A stretch of DNA of 64,000 bases from Halorussus caseinilyticus (lineage in GTDB: Archaea; Halobacteriota; Halobacteria; Halobacteriales; Haladaptataceae): assembly GCF_029338395.1 (NCBI RefSeq), contig NZ_CP119809.1, positions 992,001-1,056,000 on the forward strand. Reading direction: 5' to 3'. How positions within the stretch are numbered: position 1 is the stretch's first letter; the number at the start of each line of letters is the position of its first letter. The notes under the pieces are model-generated. The model ran no database searches. It worked only from the letters and a program-made list of their open reading frames with translations, and had not been told where the DNA came from. Shown one piece after another: positions 8,096 through 17,369 of this stretch. A program made the translations under genes and the position numbers.

Positions 8096-9457
8096 ATGAA
8101 CCTCTTCGGGACCGCGGGCATCCGCGGGAGTGCAGTCGAGACGGTGACGCCGGAACTCGCGCTGGCGGTCGGGCGGGCGGCCGGACGCGACGGAGACGAG
8201 TTCGTCGTCGCGCGCGACGGCCGCGAGACCGGCCCCGCGTTGGCCGCCGCGATGGAGGCCGGACTCGAAAGCGCCGGGGCCGACGTTCGACGGGCGGGCC
8301 AACTGCCGACCCCGGCGCTCGCGTTCGCCTCGCAGGGGCGGCGCGGCGCGATGCTGACCGCCAGCCACAACCCACCGACCGACAACGGCATCAAACTGTT
8401 CGCCGACGGCGAGGAGTACGACCGGGATGCCGAGCGGACCATCGACCGGCGGGTCGAGGACGACGACCCGCCGGTCGCGTGGGACGAGTGGGGCGACCGA
8501 GAGCGCGTGGGCGTGTTGGACGACTACCGGGATGCGGTCGTGGGGTACGCCACCGACCACGGCGCGCCCCTCGACGGCCTGCGCGTCGTGGTCGATTGCG
8601 GCAATGGGATGGCGGCAGTCGCCACGCCCCAAGTTCTCCGCGCCCTCGGCGCGAACGTCGTCACCCTCAACGCCAACGTGGACGGCCACTTCCCCGGCCG
8701 GGAGAGCAAACCGACGCCCGAGACCCTCGAAGACCTCCGGGAGTTCCTCCGGGCGGACCCCGATGCCGACCTCGGAATCGGCCACGACGGGGACGCCGAC
8801 CGCATCGTCGTCGTGGATGGTGACGGCGAAGTCGTCCACGAGGACACCGTAGTCGCGCTCCTCGCCAGCCACTACACCGAACGGAGCGAGGCCGACGACC
8901 CCGTGGTCGTGACGACGCCCAACGCCTCCGGACGAATCGACGAGCAGGTCGAGACTGCCGGGGGTCGCGTCGAGCGCGTCCGACTCGGCGCGCTCCACGA
9001 GGGCATCGCCGCGGCCCGCGAGGACGGCGGCGACGACACCGAAGTCGTCTTCGCGGCCGAACCGTGGAAGCACGTCCACACCCGGTTCGGCGGGTGGATA
9101 GACGGCGTGGTCAGCGCCGCCGTCGTCTCCCGACTCGTCGCCGACGCAGGGGGTCTCGCGCCGCTTCGGGAACCCGTCACCGAGCGACCCTACCGGAAGG
9201 TCAGCGTCTCGTGTCCGGACGACGCCAAGTCGGACGTGATGGCCCGACTCGAAACCGCGATTCCCGACCGCTTCCCCGAGGCCGACGTTGCGACCGAGTA
9301 CGGCGTCCGGGCGACTCTCCCCGACGGGTCGTGGGTGTTGGTCCGGCCGAGCGGAACCGAACCCTACGTTCGCATCTACGCCGAGAGCGACGACGTGGAC
9401 GCACTCGTCGCGGAGGCGTCCGACGCCGTGGAGGGCGAAGTCGAAGCGCAGTCCTGA
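8096..9457 (+). CDS. glmM: phosphoglucosamine mutase / phosphomannomutase family
   Basis: A 453-residue alpha-D-phosphohexomutase with all four motifs. The phosphoserine loop is MLTASHNPPTDNG, the metal loop GHDGDADRIVVVD, the sugar loop AAEPWKHVHTRFGGW and the phosphate loop RPSGTEPYVRIYAE. The N-terminal NLFGTAGIRG is the standard opening. It interconverts hexose 6-phosphate and 1-phosphate (glucosamine or mannose), feeding nucleotide-sugar synthesis for glycoprotein and surface sugars. EPWKH in the sugar loop differs from the GEQSGH of bacterial GlmM and from classic PMM/PGM, so substrate choice is uncertain; the symbol follows common haloarchaeal annotation. The ATG at NLFGTAGIRG was chosen over upstream in-frame sequence that lacks family similarity. 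Confidence 0.85.
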   Translation: MNLFGTAGIRGSAVETVTPELALAVGRAAGRDGDEFVVARDGRETGPALAAAMEAGLESAGADVRRAGQLPTPALAFASQGRRGAMLTASHNPPTDNGIKLFADGEEYDRDAERTIDRRVEDDDPPVAWDEWGDRERVGVLDDYRDAVVGYATDHGAPLDGLRVVVDCGNGMAAVATPQVLRALGANVVTLNANVDGHFPGRESKPTPETLEDLREFLRADPDADLGIGHDGDADRIVVVDGDGEVVHEDTVVALLASHYTERSEADDPVVVTTPNASGRIDEQVETAGGRVERVRLGALHEGIAAAREDGGDDTEVVFAAEPWKHVHTRFGGWIDGVVSAAVVSRLVADAGGLAPLREPVTERPYRKVSVSCPDDAKSDVMARLETAIPDRFPEADVATEYGVRATLPDGSWVLVRPSGTEPYVRIYAESDDVDALVAEASDAVEGEVEAQS

Positions 9458-9564
9458 CGCCCTCGGATGAAATGTCGGGGAACAGTCGCTCGAAGTGGTA
9501 TTTTCCACGGTTTTAGTTTTGAAGCGACGGTTTTATAGCGCGTTGCCGAGGTATGTCGGATACG

Positions 9565-10719
9565 ATGGCGAAAATTGACAAAGGGAAACGTCAGGTACTG
9601 AAGGTCGGCGGTGCGGGACTTCTCGGAACCGGACTCGCGGGATGTCTCGGTGGCGGCGGTGGCGGTAGCGAGACGACCACCGAGGAGTCCGGCGACGAGA
9701 CGACAGAATCCTCCGGGTCGGACTCGACCACCGAGTCGGACTCAACGACTACGAAGTCCGACCCGCTGAACGTCGGGATGGTGTACGCGACGGGCGGACT
9801 CGGTGACAACTCGTTCAACGACATGGCCCACAAGGGCATCCAGAAGGCCGAGTCGGACTTCGGCACCTCGTTCAAGAACGCCGAACCGAGCAGTCCGAGC
9901 GACGTGGCGACTCTCCAGCGCAAGTTCGCGCGCTCCCAGAACTACGACCTCATCAGTTGCATCGGGTTCGTGCAGGCCAGCGCCCTCAAGGAGAACGCGA
10001 AGCGATTCGGCGACCAGAACTTCATGGTCGTGGACACCGTGGTTGAGAGGGACAACGTGTCGAGTTACACGTTCAAGGAACACCAAGGCTCGTTCCAAGT
10101 CGGTCACCTCGCGGGCCTGCTGACCGACATGGACTTCAGCGCGGGCGGTGGCGAGACCAACGACGACCTGACGGTCGGATTCGTCGGCGGTAAGGAAGTC
10201 CCGCTCATCAAGAAGTTCGAGGCGGGATTCAAAGCCGGAGTCAAACACGCTAACTCCGACGTTAGCGTGCGAACGGCGTACGTCGGCGCGTGGAGTGACC
10301 CCGGAAAGGGCCAGTCCATCGCCAACTCGATGTACGACAAAGGGGCCGACATCGTCTACCACTCCGCTGGCGGTAGCGGAAACGGCGTGTTCAAGGCGGC
10401 TCAGAGCAAGGGCCGGTACGCCATCGGCGTGGACGCCGACCAGTCCAAGAGTCTGCCCAAGTACAGCAACGTCATCCTCGCCAGCATGGTCAAGTACGTG
10501 GACGAGGCCGTCTATCGGTCGGTCGAGCGCACTTCGAACGGCAACTTCGACGGCGGGTCGGTTCACAGCCTCGGTCTGGAGAAGAACGGCGTCGCGGCAG
10601 TCTACGGCGAGGACCTCGGGTCGGAGATTCCCGACTCCGTGAAGTCGAAACTCGACGCTTCCCGGAAGAAGGTCGTCGCGGGCGACATCGAAGTTCCGAC
10701 CAAGCCCGGAAACGTCTGA
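9565..10719 (+). CDS. BMP-family nucleoside-binding lipoprotein of an ABC importer (paralog 1)
   Basis: A 384-residue substrate-binding protein. The N-terminus MAKIDKGKRQVLKVGGAGL, then LAGC, gives a lipobox after a hydrophobic stretch; the following Gly- and Thr/Ser/Glu-rich linker tethers the domain. The Bmp domain begins NVGMVYATGGLGDNSFNDMA, and has CIGFVQ, VGHLAGLLTDMDF and VGFVGGKEVPLIKKFEAG, typical of PnrA/BmpA nucleoside binders. It should hand purine or pyrimidine nucleosides to the permeases at 13550-15855. ATG at 9565 is preferred because TTTATA lies about 28-33 bases upstream; ATG at 9553 is possible. A close paralog follows at 10814. Confidence 0.88.
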   Translation: MAKIDKGKRQVLKVGGAGLLGTGLAGCLGGGGGGSETTTEESGDETTESSGSDSTTESDSTTTKSDPLNVGMVYATGGLGDNSFNDMAHKGIQKAESDFGTSFKNAEPSSPSDVATLQRKFARSQNYDLISCIGFVQASALKENAKRFGDQNFMVVDTVVERDNVSSYTFKEHQGSFQVGHLAGLLTDMDFSAGGGETNDDLTVGFVGGKEVPLIKKFEAGFKAGVKHANSDVSVRTAYVGAWSDPGKGQSIANSMYDKGADIVYHSAGGSGNGVFKAAQSKGRYAIGVDADQSKSLPKYSNVILASMVKYVDEAVYRSVERTSNGNFDGGSVHSLGLEKNGVAAVYGEDLGSEIPDSVKSKLDASRKKVVAGDIEVPTKPGNV

Positions 10720-10813
10720 ATTACCGCTACTCACCTCTTTTCTCTCGGTTTCGAGGTATCTCCCGAGCAACAAAGCATCGGATTCATCACGTTCGATAGT
10801 AAACGTGGATGGG

Positions 10814-11887
10814 ATGCGGGGGAGAAACAAACGCAGACGGCGACTCTTGCAGATGTTAGGGGGAACGGCCGCGTTCGGGGCGACCGGACTCTTACAGAAC
10901 GACCCGACCAACGTCGGGATGGTGTACGCCACCGGGGGTCTCGGGGACAACTCGTTCAACGACATGGCTCACGCGGGGATTCAGCGCGCGAGCGAGGAGT
11001 TCCGAGTCGAGTTTACGAACGCCGAACCGGGGAGTCCGAGCGACGTGGCGACCCTCCAGCGGCGGTTCGCGCGCTCCCGGAATCCCGACTACGAGCTCGT
11101 CTGCTGTATCGGGTTCGTCCAACAGAACGCGCTGGCCCAGAACGCGAAGCGATTCGGCGACCAGAACTTCATGGTCGTAGACACCGTGGTCGAGTCGCCG
11201 AACGTCGCCAGTTACGTGTTCAAGGAGCATCAGGGGTCGTTCCAAGTCGGCCACCTCGCGGGTCTGATGACCGACATGGACTTCAGTGCCGGGGCGGGAG
11301 AGACCAACGACGACCTGACCGTCGGGTTCGTCGGCGGCAAGGAGATACCGCTCATCAAGAAGTTCGAGGCGGGGTATCTAGCCGGGGTCAAGCACGCGAA
11401 CCCGGAGGTAAACGTTCTGTCGGCCTACGCGGGTGCGTGGAACGACCCCGCGAAGGGTCAGTCCATCGCCAACTCGATGTACAGCAACGGCGCGGACATC
11501 ATCTACCACGCCGCGGGCGGCACGGGGACGGGAGTGTTCAAGGCGGCCCAGAGCAACGGCCGGTACGCCATCGGCGTGGACGCCGACCAGTCCCAGAGCC
11601 TTCCGGAGTACGCCAACGTCATCCTCGCCAGCATGGTCAAACACGTAGACGAGGCGGTCTTTCGGTCGGTCGAGCGCGTGGTCGACGACAACTTCGACGG
11701 CGGGACCGTCCACCGCCTCGGACTCCAGAAAGATGGCGTCGAGGCGGTCTACGGGAACCAGTTGGAGTCCGAAATCCCACGGCGCGTCAAGTCGGCGCTC
11801 CAGCAGTCCCAGCGGAAGATAACGAACGGTGGGATTTCGGTCCCGACCGAACCGGCCGCAGTCGGGCAGGCGACGACTTCCGAGTAG
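10814..11887 (+). CDS. BMP-family nucleoside-binding protein (paralog 2, no lipobox)
   Basis: A 357-residue close paralog of the preceding gene; the Bmp domain is nearly co-linear (NVGMVYATGGLGDNSFNDMA; VGFVGGKEIPLIKKFEAG). The N-terminus MRGRNKRRRRLLQMLGG looks like a Tat signal but is followed within about 20 residues by the binding domain. There is no lipobox Cys and no Thr/Ser-rich tether. It may therefore be released, anchored by an uncleaved helix, or cytoplasmic. A GTG at 10805 is an alternative start. It lies between paralog 1 and the ATPase gene and is likely part of the same importer, perhaps with different ligand preference. This is a tandem duplication with a remodelled N-terminus. 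Confidence 0.85.
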   Translation: MRGRNKRRRRLLQMLGGTAAFGATGLLQNDPTNVGMVYATGGLGDNSFNDMAHAGIQRASEEFRVEFTNAEPGSPSDVATLQRRFARSRNPDYELVCCIGFVQQNALAQNAKRFGDQNFMVVDTVVESPNVASYVFKEHQGSFQVGHLAGLMTDMDFSAGAGETNDDLTVGFVGGKEIPLIKKFEAGYLAGVKHANPEVNVLSAYAGAWNDPAKGQSIANSMYSNGADIIYHAAGGTGTGVFKAAQSNGRYAIGVDADQSQSLPEYANVILASMVKHVDEAVFRSVERVVDDNFDGGTVHRLGLQKDGVEAVYGNQLESEIPRRVKSALQQSQRKITNGGISVPTEPAAVGQATTSE

Positions 11888-11963
11888 CGGGAACTCGGGA
11901 AACGGCGATTTCGACAAGCAACACACGTATCCTGCCTGAAGGCTCTTCGGGAAATCCACGCAT

Positions 11964-11969
11964 CTTAAG
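11964..11969 (+). promoter_or_regulatory. TATA-like element before the importer ATPase gene
   Basis: CTTAAG lies 28-33 bases before the ATG at 11997, suggesting a leaderless promoter. The ATPase-permease genes may thus be transcribed separately from the binding proteins. Confidence 0.45.
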
Positions 11970-11996
11970 CGGACCGGTCGTGAACAACGACCAAAG

Positions 11997-13553
11997 ATGA
12001 GCGTAGCCGTCCACCTACAGGGGATAACCAAGCGGTTCCCCGGCGTCGTCGCCAACGACGAGGTCGACCTCGAAGTCGAGGAGGGGAGCGTCCACGCCCT
12101 TCTCGGCGAGAACGGGGCGGGCAAGACGACGCTGATGAACGTGCTGTACGGTCTCTACCAACCGGAGGGTGGAACCGTCAACCTGCACGGGGAACCGCGC
12201 GAATTCGACACGCCACGAGACGCTATCGACGCGGGAATCGGGATGATTCATCAACACTTCATGCTGGTGGACACGATGACGACGGCTGAGAACATCGTCC
12301 TCGGCCACGAACCGCGGAAGTGGGGCGGTCTGGCCATGGACCGCGCGCAGGCAGAACGCGACGTTCGGGAACTCAGCGAACGCTACGGTTTCGATGTGGA
12401 CCCGACCGCCCGCGTCGAGGACGTGAGCGTCGGGGTCCAACAGCGCGTCGAGATTCTGAAAGCACTCTACGGCGGGGCCGACGTGCTAATTCTGGACGAA
12501 CCCACCGCGGTCCTCACGCCCCAAGAAGTAGAGGACCTCTTCGAGGTGTTCGACGAACTGGCGGCCGAGAACAAGACGATTATCTTCATCACGCACAAGT
12601 TGGGCGAGGCGATGGAGGCCGCCGACGACATCACGGTTCTCCGGGACGGCAAGAACGTCGGGACGGTGGACGCCGACGCGACGACCCGCGAGGAACTCGC
12701 CGAACTGATGGTGGGCCGGGAGGTCCTGCTCGAAGCCGAGAAAGACCACGTGGAACCGGGCGACGTGGGCCTGTCGGTGGCGAACCTTCGAGTCACCGAC
12801 GACCGGGGCGTCGAACAGGTCAGCGGCGTGGACATCACCGCCCGCGAGGGCGAGGTGTTCGGCATCGCTGGCGTGGACGGCAACGGTCAGTCGGAACTCG
12901 TGGAGGCCATCACGGGTCTCGACACGCCCGAGGAGGGAACGGTCTCGTTCCACGGGCGGGACGTGACCGACCTCTCGCGGCGCGAGCGCATCGACACCGG
13001 GATGGCCTACGTCCCCGAAGACCGCCAAGAGCGAGGATTAGTGATGGAGTTCGACCTCGTGGAGAACGGACTCCTCGGCAGTCAGCACACCTCGCCGTTC
13101 TCCGACCGGGGTCGCATCGACTGGGAGTACACCCGCGACCACGCCGAGGACATCATAGAGGAGTACGACGTGCGCCCGCCGAACGCCGACGCCGAGGCCG
13201 AGTCGCTGTCGGGGGGCAACCAGCAGAAGTTCGTGGTCGGCCGGGAGTTCGCCCGCGACCCGGACGTGGTGGTCGCCTCCCACCCGACCCGCGGGGTGGA
13301 CGTGGGGAGCATCGAGTTCATCCACGAGCGAATCTTGGACCTCCGGCGGGAGGGCAAGACGATTCTGCTGGTCTCCTCGAAGTTGGACGAGGTCCAGCAA
13401 CTCTCGGACCGACTCGGCGTGATGTACGAGGGCGAAATCGTGGACGTGGTGGACCCCGACCGGGTGACCGAGGAGGAACTCGGCCTGCTGATGGCTGGCC
13501 AGACCCCCGAGGACGCGCCGAGCATCGCCGACGCCGTGGGGGGTGAGCGATGA
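11997..13553 (+). CDS. nucleoside-type ABC transporter ATP-binding protein (two ABC domains)
   Basis: A 518-residue fused ABC ATPase of the RbsA/YufO class. Domain 1 (about 1-235) has Walker A GENGAGKTTL, signature VSVGVQQRVEIL and Walker B VLILDEPTAVL. Domain 2 (about 260-500) has the degenerate GVDGNGQSELV, signature LSGGNQQKFVVGRE and VVVASHPTRGVDVGS, in which the usual DEPT is replaced. Asymmetric nucleotide sites are normal in this family. It powers import at the membrane with the two permeases that follow; its last four bases overlap the next start (ATGA), so the genes are translationally coupled. Confidence 0.93.
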   Translation: MSVAVHLQGITKRFPGVVANDEVDLEVEEGSVHALLGENGAGKTTLMNVLYGLYQPEGGTVNLHGEPREFDTPRDAIDAGIGMIHQHFMLVDTMTTAENIVLGHEPRKWGGLAMDRAQAERDVRELSERYGFDVDPTARVEDVSVGVQQRVEILKALYGGADVLILDEPTAVLTPQEVEDLFEVFDELAAENKTIIFITHKLGEAMEAADDITVLRDGKNVGTVDADATTREELAELMVGREVLLEAEKDHVEPGDVGLSVANLRVTDDRGVEQVSGVDITAREGEVFGIAGVDGNGQSELVEAITGLDTPEEGTVSFHGRDVTDLSRRERIDTGMAYVPEDRQERGLVMEFDLVENGLLGSQHTSPFSDRGRIDWEYTRDHAEDIIEEYDVRPPNADAEAESLSGGNQQKFVVGREFARDPDVVVASHPTRGVDVGSIEFIHERILDLRREGKTILLVSSKLDEVQQLSDRLGVMYEGEIVDVVDPDRVTEEELGLLMAGQTPEDAPSIADAVGGER

Positions 13554-14803
13554 GCGACGAGGGCGGCGACTCGTGGCAGGAACGTGCCGACCGCGCGCTC
13601 GCGCGACTCGTGGACGCCTCGGCGTTCGAGCGCATCCTCATCAGTCTCGCGGCGCTCGCGATGTCGGTGGTCGTCGGTGCAGTCGTCATCCTCGTCTCGG
13701 GATGGGTGGCGACCTGCGAGTCGCCCGTCTTCTCGGTGGCCGGAATCGGGTCGTTCTGCTACGACCCGATAGACGTGTACGTCACGCTGTTCAAGGGCGC
13801 GATTTGGCCGTCGTACAACGTCGCAATCACGCTCAAGGAGACCACGCTGTTGCTGTTCACGGGCCTGTCAGTCGCCGTCGCGTTCCGCGCGGGCCTGTTC
13901 AACATCGGGACGCAGGGTCAACTCGTCCTCGGTGCCCTCGGCACTGCGATGGCGGTTCTGTGGGTCGCGCCGGTCGTCCCCGCAGGTGCGGTCGGCGCGC
14001 TGATTCTGATTACGGTGGGTCTGCTCGCGGGCGCGTTCGTCGGCGGCGTCTGGGGCGCGATTCCGGGCGCGCTAAAAGCCTACGCCGATGCCAACGAGGT
14101 CATCACGACCATCATGCTCAACTTCGTCGCGTCGGGCATCGCGTTCACGCTGGTCTCGGAGGTGTTCAAAGACCCCGAGAGCCAGACCGTCCAGACCCGA
14201 GCGATTCCCGGATTCGCGCAACTCCGTCCCGTGTTCTTCGACAGCACGGTGTTCTCGATGCTCGCGCTTGTCGGTGCGCTCGTTCTCGCGGCCGGTATCT
14301 ACTGGATGCTCAACGGGACTTCGTTCGGCTACGACCTCCGGACCAGCGGGGTCCAACCGGAGGCCGCCGAGTACGGCGGCGTCGAATCGAAGAAGACGAT
14401 GGTGTCGAGCATGGCGCTGTCGGGTGCGCTCGGGGGTCTGGGCGGCGCAGTGTACGTCCTGATGGTCGCCTCGCGGTGGCGGACCGGCATCCCCTCGCTC
14501 GGGTTCGACGGCATCACCGTCTCCATCCTCGCGGGGAACAACCCACTTGGGGTGATTCCGGCGGCGTTGCTGTTCGGGGCGCTGAAGACCGGCAGTCTGG
14601 CAATCGAGTTCCAGCTTTCGGTCCCCAAGCAGTTGGTCGGCGTCCTGCGTGGTCTCATTATCCTGTTCATCGCCATGCCGGAGTTCTTCCGGATGGTCGG
14701 GGCGCGCTTCCGGTTCGGCGACGAGCGTCCGACGGTTGCGACCGACGGCGGCGAGACGACAGACGGAAGTGCTGGCGGCGACCAAGGGGGTGACGACAGA
14801 TGA
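13550..14803 (+). CDS. nucleoside-type ABC transporter permease 1 (YufP-like)
   Basis: A 417-residue multi-span permease of the BPD_transp_2 family. It has an N-terminal cytoplasmic stretch, then hydrophobic helices. Landmarks are LKETTLLLFTGLSVAVAFRAGLFNIGTQGQL (the AFRAGLFNIG motif is diagnostic of YufP/NupP permeases) and YADANEVITTIMLNFVASG, the EAA-like coupling loop. The C-terminus is polar and Gly/Asp-rich. It forms half of the membrane channel for nucleoside uptake. Start and stop overlap neighbouring genes by 4 bases each (ATGA). Confidence 0.9.
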   Translation: MSDEGGDSWQERADRALARLVDASAFERILISLAALAMSVVVGAVVILVSGWVATCESPVFSVAGIGSFCYDPIDVYVTLFKGAIWPSYNVAITLKETTLLLFTGLSVAVAFRAGLFNIGTQGQLVLGALGTAMAVLWVAPVVPAGAVGALILITVGLLAGAFVGGVWGAIPGALKAYADANEVITTIMLNFVASGIAFTLVSEVFKDPESQTVQTRAIPGFAQLRPVFFDSTVFSMLALVGALVLAAGIYWMLNGTSFGYDLRTSGVQPEAAEYGGVESKKTMVSSMALSGALGGLGGAVYVLMVASRWRTGIPSLGFDGITVSILAGNNPLGVIPAALLFGALKTGSLAIEFQLSVPKQLVGVLRGLIILFIAMPEFFRMVGARFRFGDERPTVATDGGETTDGSAGGDQGGDDR

Positions 14804-15855
14804 GCTACGCCGACCGCTCGCGCAAGCGCCGCTTGCTCGCCGGTGGCACCGCTCTCGTCGCCGTCGCGCTGGCGGCGGTGGAGTTGTTCTTCCCGGAGAG
14901 TCCGGTGTCCGAAATCGTCCGCATCGTGGACGCCAACTACGTCAAGTCGGTGCTACGGCTCGCGGTCCCAATCACGTTCGCGGCGCTCGGGGGCATCTTC
15001 GCCGACAAGAGCGGCGTCATCAACATCGGTCTCGAAGGCCTGCTCATCATCTCGGCGTTCACCTCCATCGCGGTGGCCGGGACGATAAGCGGCGGGAGTC
15101 CGACCCAGCTTCAGCTCTGGGTGGGCTTTCTCGCGGCGGTACTTTCGAGCGTCCTGTTCGCGCTCCTGTTCGCGGTCATCTGCATCGAGTTCAAGGCCGA
15201 CCAAGTTATCGCAGGGCTGGCGGTGTGGCTCATCGCCCTCGGTCTCGCGCCGTTCGCCAGCAAGGTCATCTGGGGACAGGTCAACAGTCCGCCAGTCGCC
15301 ACGCTCAGCGACTGGACGCTCGGCGTCCCGTTCACGGACATCTCGCTGTTCACGGCGAACCCGCCGGTCGTGATGATGCTCGTGGCGGTTCCGCTGGCGT
15401 GGTACGTCCTGAACCGGACCGCCTTCGGCCGGTGGATAGAGGCCAGCGGCGAGAACCCGAAGGCGCTCGACACGGTGGGCGTGGACGTGCGGAAGGTCCG
15501 CTACTCGGGCGTCCTGCTGTCGGGGTTCTTCTCGGGCATCGGCGGCGCTGGTCTGGCGCTCGGGCGCGTCGGGCAGTTCATCGGTGGCGGCGCGACGATG
15601 GTCAACGGCCGGGGCTGGATTGGCATCACCGCGTTCCTGTTCGGCAACTACAACCCGCTCGGGGCGTTCGGCGCGTCGTTCCTCTTTGCCAGTCTGGACG
15701 CACTTCAGATTCGCCTCCAGCAACTGGGCTACTCCATCCCGAGCGAACTCATCGGTATCATCCCCTACGTGACGGTCATCGTCGTGCTGGCGTTCGTCGG
15801 TCACACTCGGTCGCCCTCCGCGGCGGGCGAACACTACGAGTCGGGCGAGGAGTAG
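14800..15855 (+). CDS. nucleoside-type ABC transporter permease 2 (YufQ-like)
   Basis: A 351-residue permease with about eight to ten hydrophobic helices. FAALGGIFADKSGVINIGLEG is the signature loop of the second permease of BMP importers, and FKADQVIAGLAVWLIALGL corresponds to the coupling region. It pairs with permease 1 to make the translocation path. The gene ends the importer operon; about 150 bases further on the dispersed element copy B begins, in opposite orientation. Confidence 0.9.
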   Translation: MSYADRSRKRRLLAGGTALVAVALAAVELFFPESPVSEIVRIVDANYVKSVLRLAVPITFAALGGIFADKSGVINIGLEGLLIISAFTSIAVAGTISGGSPTQLQLWVGFLAAVLSSVLFALLFAVICIEFKADQVIAGLAVWLIALGLAPFASKVIWGQVNSPPVATLSDWTLGVPFTDISLFTANPPVVMMLVAVPLAWYVLNRTAFGRWIEASGENPKALDTVGVDVRKVRYSGVLLSGFFSGIGGAGLALGRVGQFIGGGATMVNGRGWIGITAFLFGNYNPLGAFGASFLFASLDALQIRLQQLGYSIPSELIGIIPYVTVIVVLAFVGHTRSPSAAGEHYESGEE

Positions 15856-16008
15856 GCGCGACGGTTCGAGTTGGGGGTTCGTTTTTCCGGTCGGGTTTTT
15901 CGGTCGAGTGCGGCGTGGCTCTTCGCCCGTCGTGTCGGTGTCGCTCGGGGGTTCTCGCCTCGCGGCCGCGCGTCGGCACGGACACGACCCGGCGTGCGAG
16001 GCCGACGG

Positions 16009-16223
16009 CTCTCCCCGGCGCGCGCTGGCGTCGTCGGCGCTCCGCGCCGACTGCTCGGGGAACGCGGGTCGCCCCCGCCGCGACTTCATGCCGTGCCACC
16101 GTCGCGCGAGGGATGACCGAACGACTGGAAGGAGTGAGGGAGTCGGTTGGGGAGGCGTGTGGCCCGCGCGGTGCGGTCCTGATTGGCGCAAGCCTGTCCC
16201 CCGCTTGCCCGTCGGTTTCCGGT
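16009..16223 (-). repeat. modular dispersed element, copy B
   Basis: Read on the minus strand, bases 16223-16141 are identical over 83 bp to copy A, including head and CCTCCCCAACCGACT core. Further on come CCCTCGCGCG, a hairpin-like GGCACGGCATGAAGTCGCGG and the tail CCAGCGCGCGCCGG near 16025-16012. It lies downstream of the importer operon, facing inward toward copy A. Confidence 0.78.
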
Positions 16224-16304
16224 TCTCTCCCACTTCGCCCGACGACTCTCGTCACGTTCCTCGTCGTCTCCCACTTCGCCCGATAAGTTACCCCCTCGCC
16301 GTCC

Positions 16305-16805
16305 TCAGTCCCGGTCGGCGACCAACAGCGTCCCGCCGAACAGGTAGAGCAACACCACGCCGACGGGAATCGGCAGACCGGGGAAGCCGCGGGTCCAGAG
16401 CAACCACGTCGCGGCGGTGAGGACGACACCGGCGAGCGCCAGCAACGCGCCCATGACCCGCACCGCGTCGATGGTCGCCTCGACGCGCTCCTCGTAGCGG
16501 TAGAGCAGGACGCTCAGCACTACGGCCGCGCCGACCACGGCCGCGCCGACCGACCACGCGGCGTACGCCGTCGCAATCGAGTGGCCCCCTTGATACGCCA
16601 TCGCGCCGACCGGCGTCGAGACCGCCAGCCCCTCCGAGATGGAGATGCCCGAGACGTACCGGACCTGAAAGAACGGGAAGCGAACGAACAGGACGCTCCC
16701 GACGCCCGAGAGCGTCGAGTAGGTGACGTTCCACGGGAGGAGCGCCGAGAGCCACGCCGACACGACGGCCAACTCGCCCGCGTACTCGGACCGAACCCAG
16801 ACCAT
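16305..16805 (-). CDS. haloarchaeal membrane protein, function unknown
   Basis: A 166-residue protein with about four hydrophobic helices: one after the N-terminus (SAWLSALLPWNVTYS region), one around AAWSVGAAVVGAAVVLSVLL, then ALLALAGVVLTAATWLLW and a last one near IPVGVVLLYLFGGTLLV. A charged cytoplasmic loop YRYEERVEATIDAV separates the second and third. No catalytic motif is recognised. It stands alone between two dispersed elements (B and C), transcribed opposite to its neighbours. Confidence 0.75.
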   Translation of the reverse strand: MVWVRSEYAGELAVVSAWLSALLPWNVTYSTLSGVGSVLFVRFPFFQVRYVSGISISEGLAVSTPVGAMAYQGGHSIATAYAAWSVGAAVVGAAVVLSVLLYRYEERVEATIDAVRVMGALLALAGVVLTAATWLLWTRGFPGLPIPVGVVLLYLFGGTLLVADRD

Positions 16806-17021
16806 GCGAGGGACACGGAAAGCCGGGGAGTAAAAGCTACCGGGACGACGGGAAGACGTGTTTGCGTATTCGCTTCGGCATTGTTTTTATTTCTTTTGTA
16901 TTTCTACGTGTTGTCTAGTGGTCAGTCGGTCGAGGTCGGAACCCCGAGAACCACCGACAACCGTGAACGCGGAGAGGGTGAGCGAAACTGACAGCCCCGA
17001 ACGCGGAGAGCGCTAGCTTCA

Positions 17022-17172
17022 GGCTTGAACCGATGAGGACCGCCACCGCCCCGCACCGCGACCGCGGACCACACGCCTCCCCAACCGACTGCGTTGCTCC
17101 CCCCGGTGCGCTACTCGTCCCTCGCGCGAATTGGCGCGGCATGAAGCCGCGCCAGCGTGCGCCGACGTAGAA
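17022..17172 (+). repeat. modular dispersed element, copy C
   Basis: Head GCTAGCTTCAGGCTTGAACC, then a run of ACCGC units, core CACGCCTCCCCAACCGACTG, CTACTCGTCCCTCGCGCG, a perfect 9-bp hairpin (17132-17140 with 17146-17154, loop atgaa) and a tail to about 17172. A 54-bp stretch is identical to copy D in inverse orientation. It sits 200 bases before PilB. An AT-rich tract (about 16874-16910) lies on its left; no gene is visible from 16806 to 17369. Confidence 0.8.
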
Positions 17173-17369
17173 AGCGACCACGCCATCGCGCCGACGTGGA
17201 AAACTCGTCCGAGAGTGCCGACGCCAAAGACCCACCGACGGACACGTCGAAGCGGGTCGATTCCGTCCGCCCGCGTCCCCTGTCCGGTAATTTAAGTACC
17301 CCCGACGAGATGTGGCGCGTGAACCGTCGCGGTCGGGTCGCCGACCCGACCGCTCGCCCCCGACCCATC

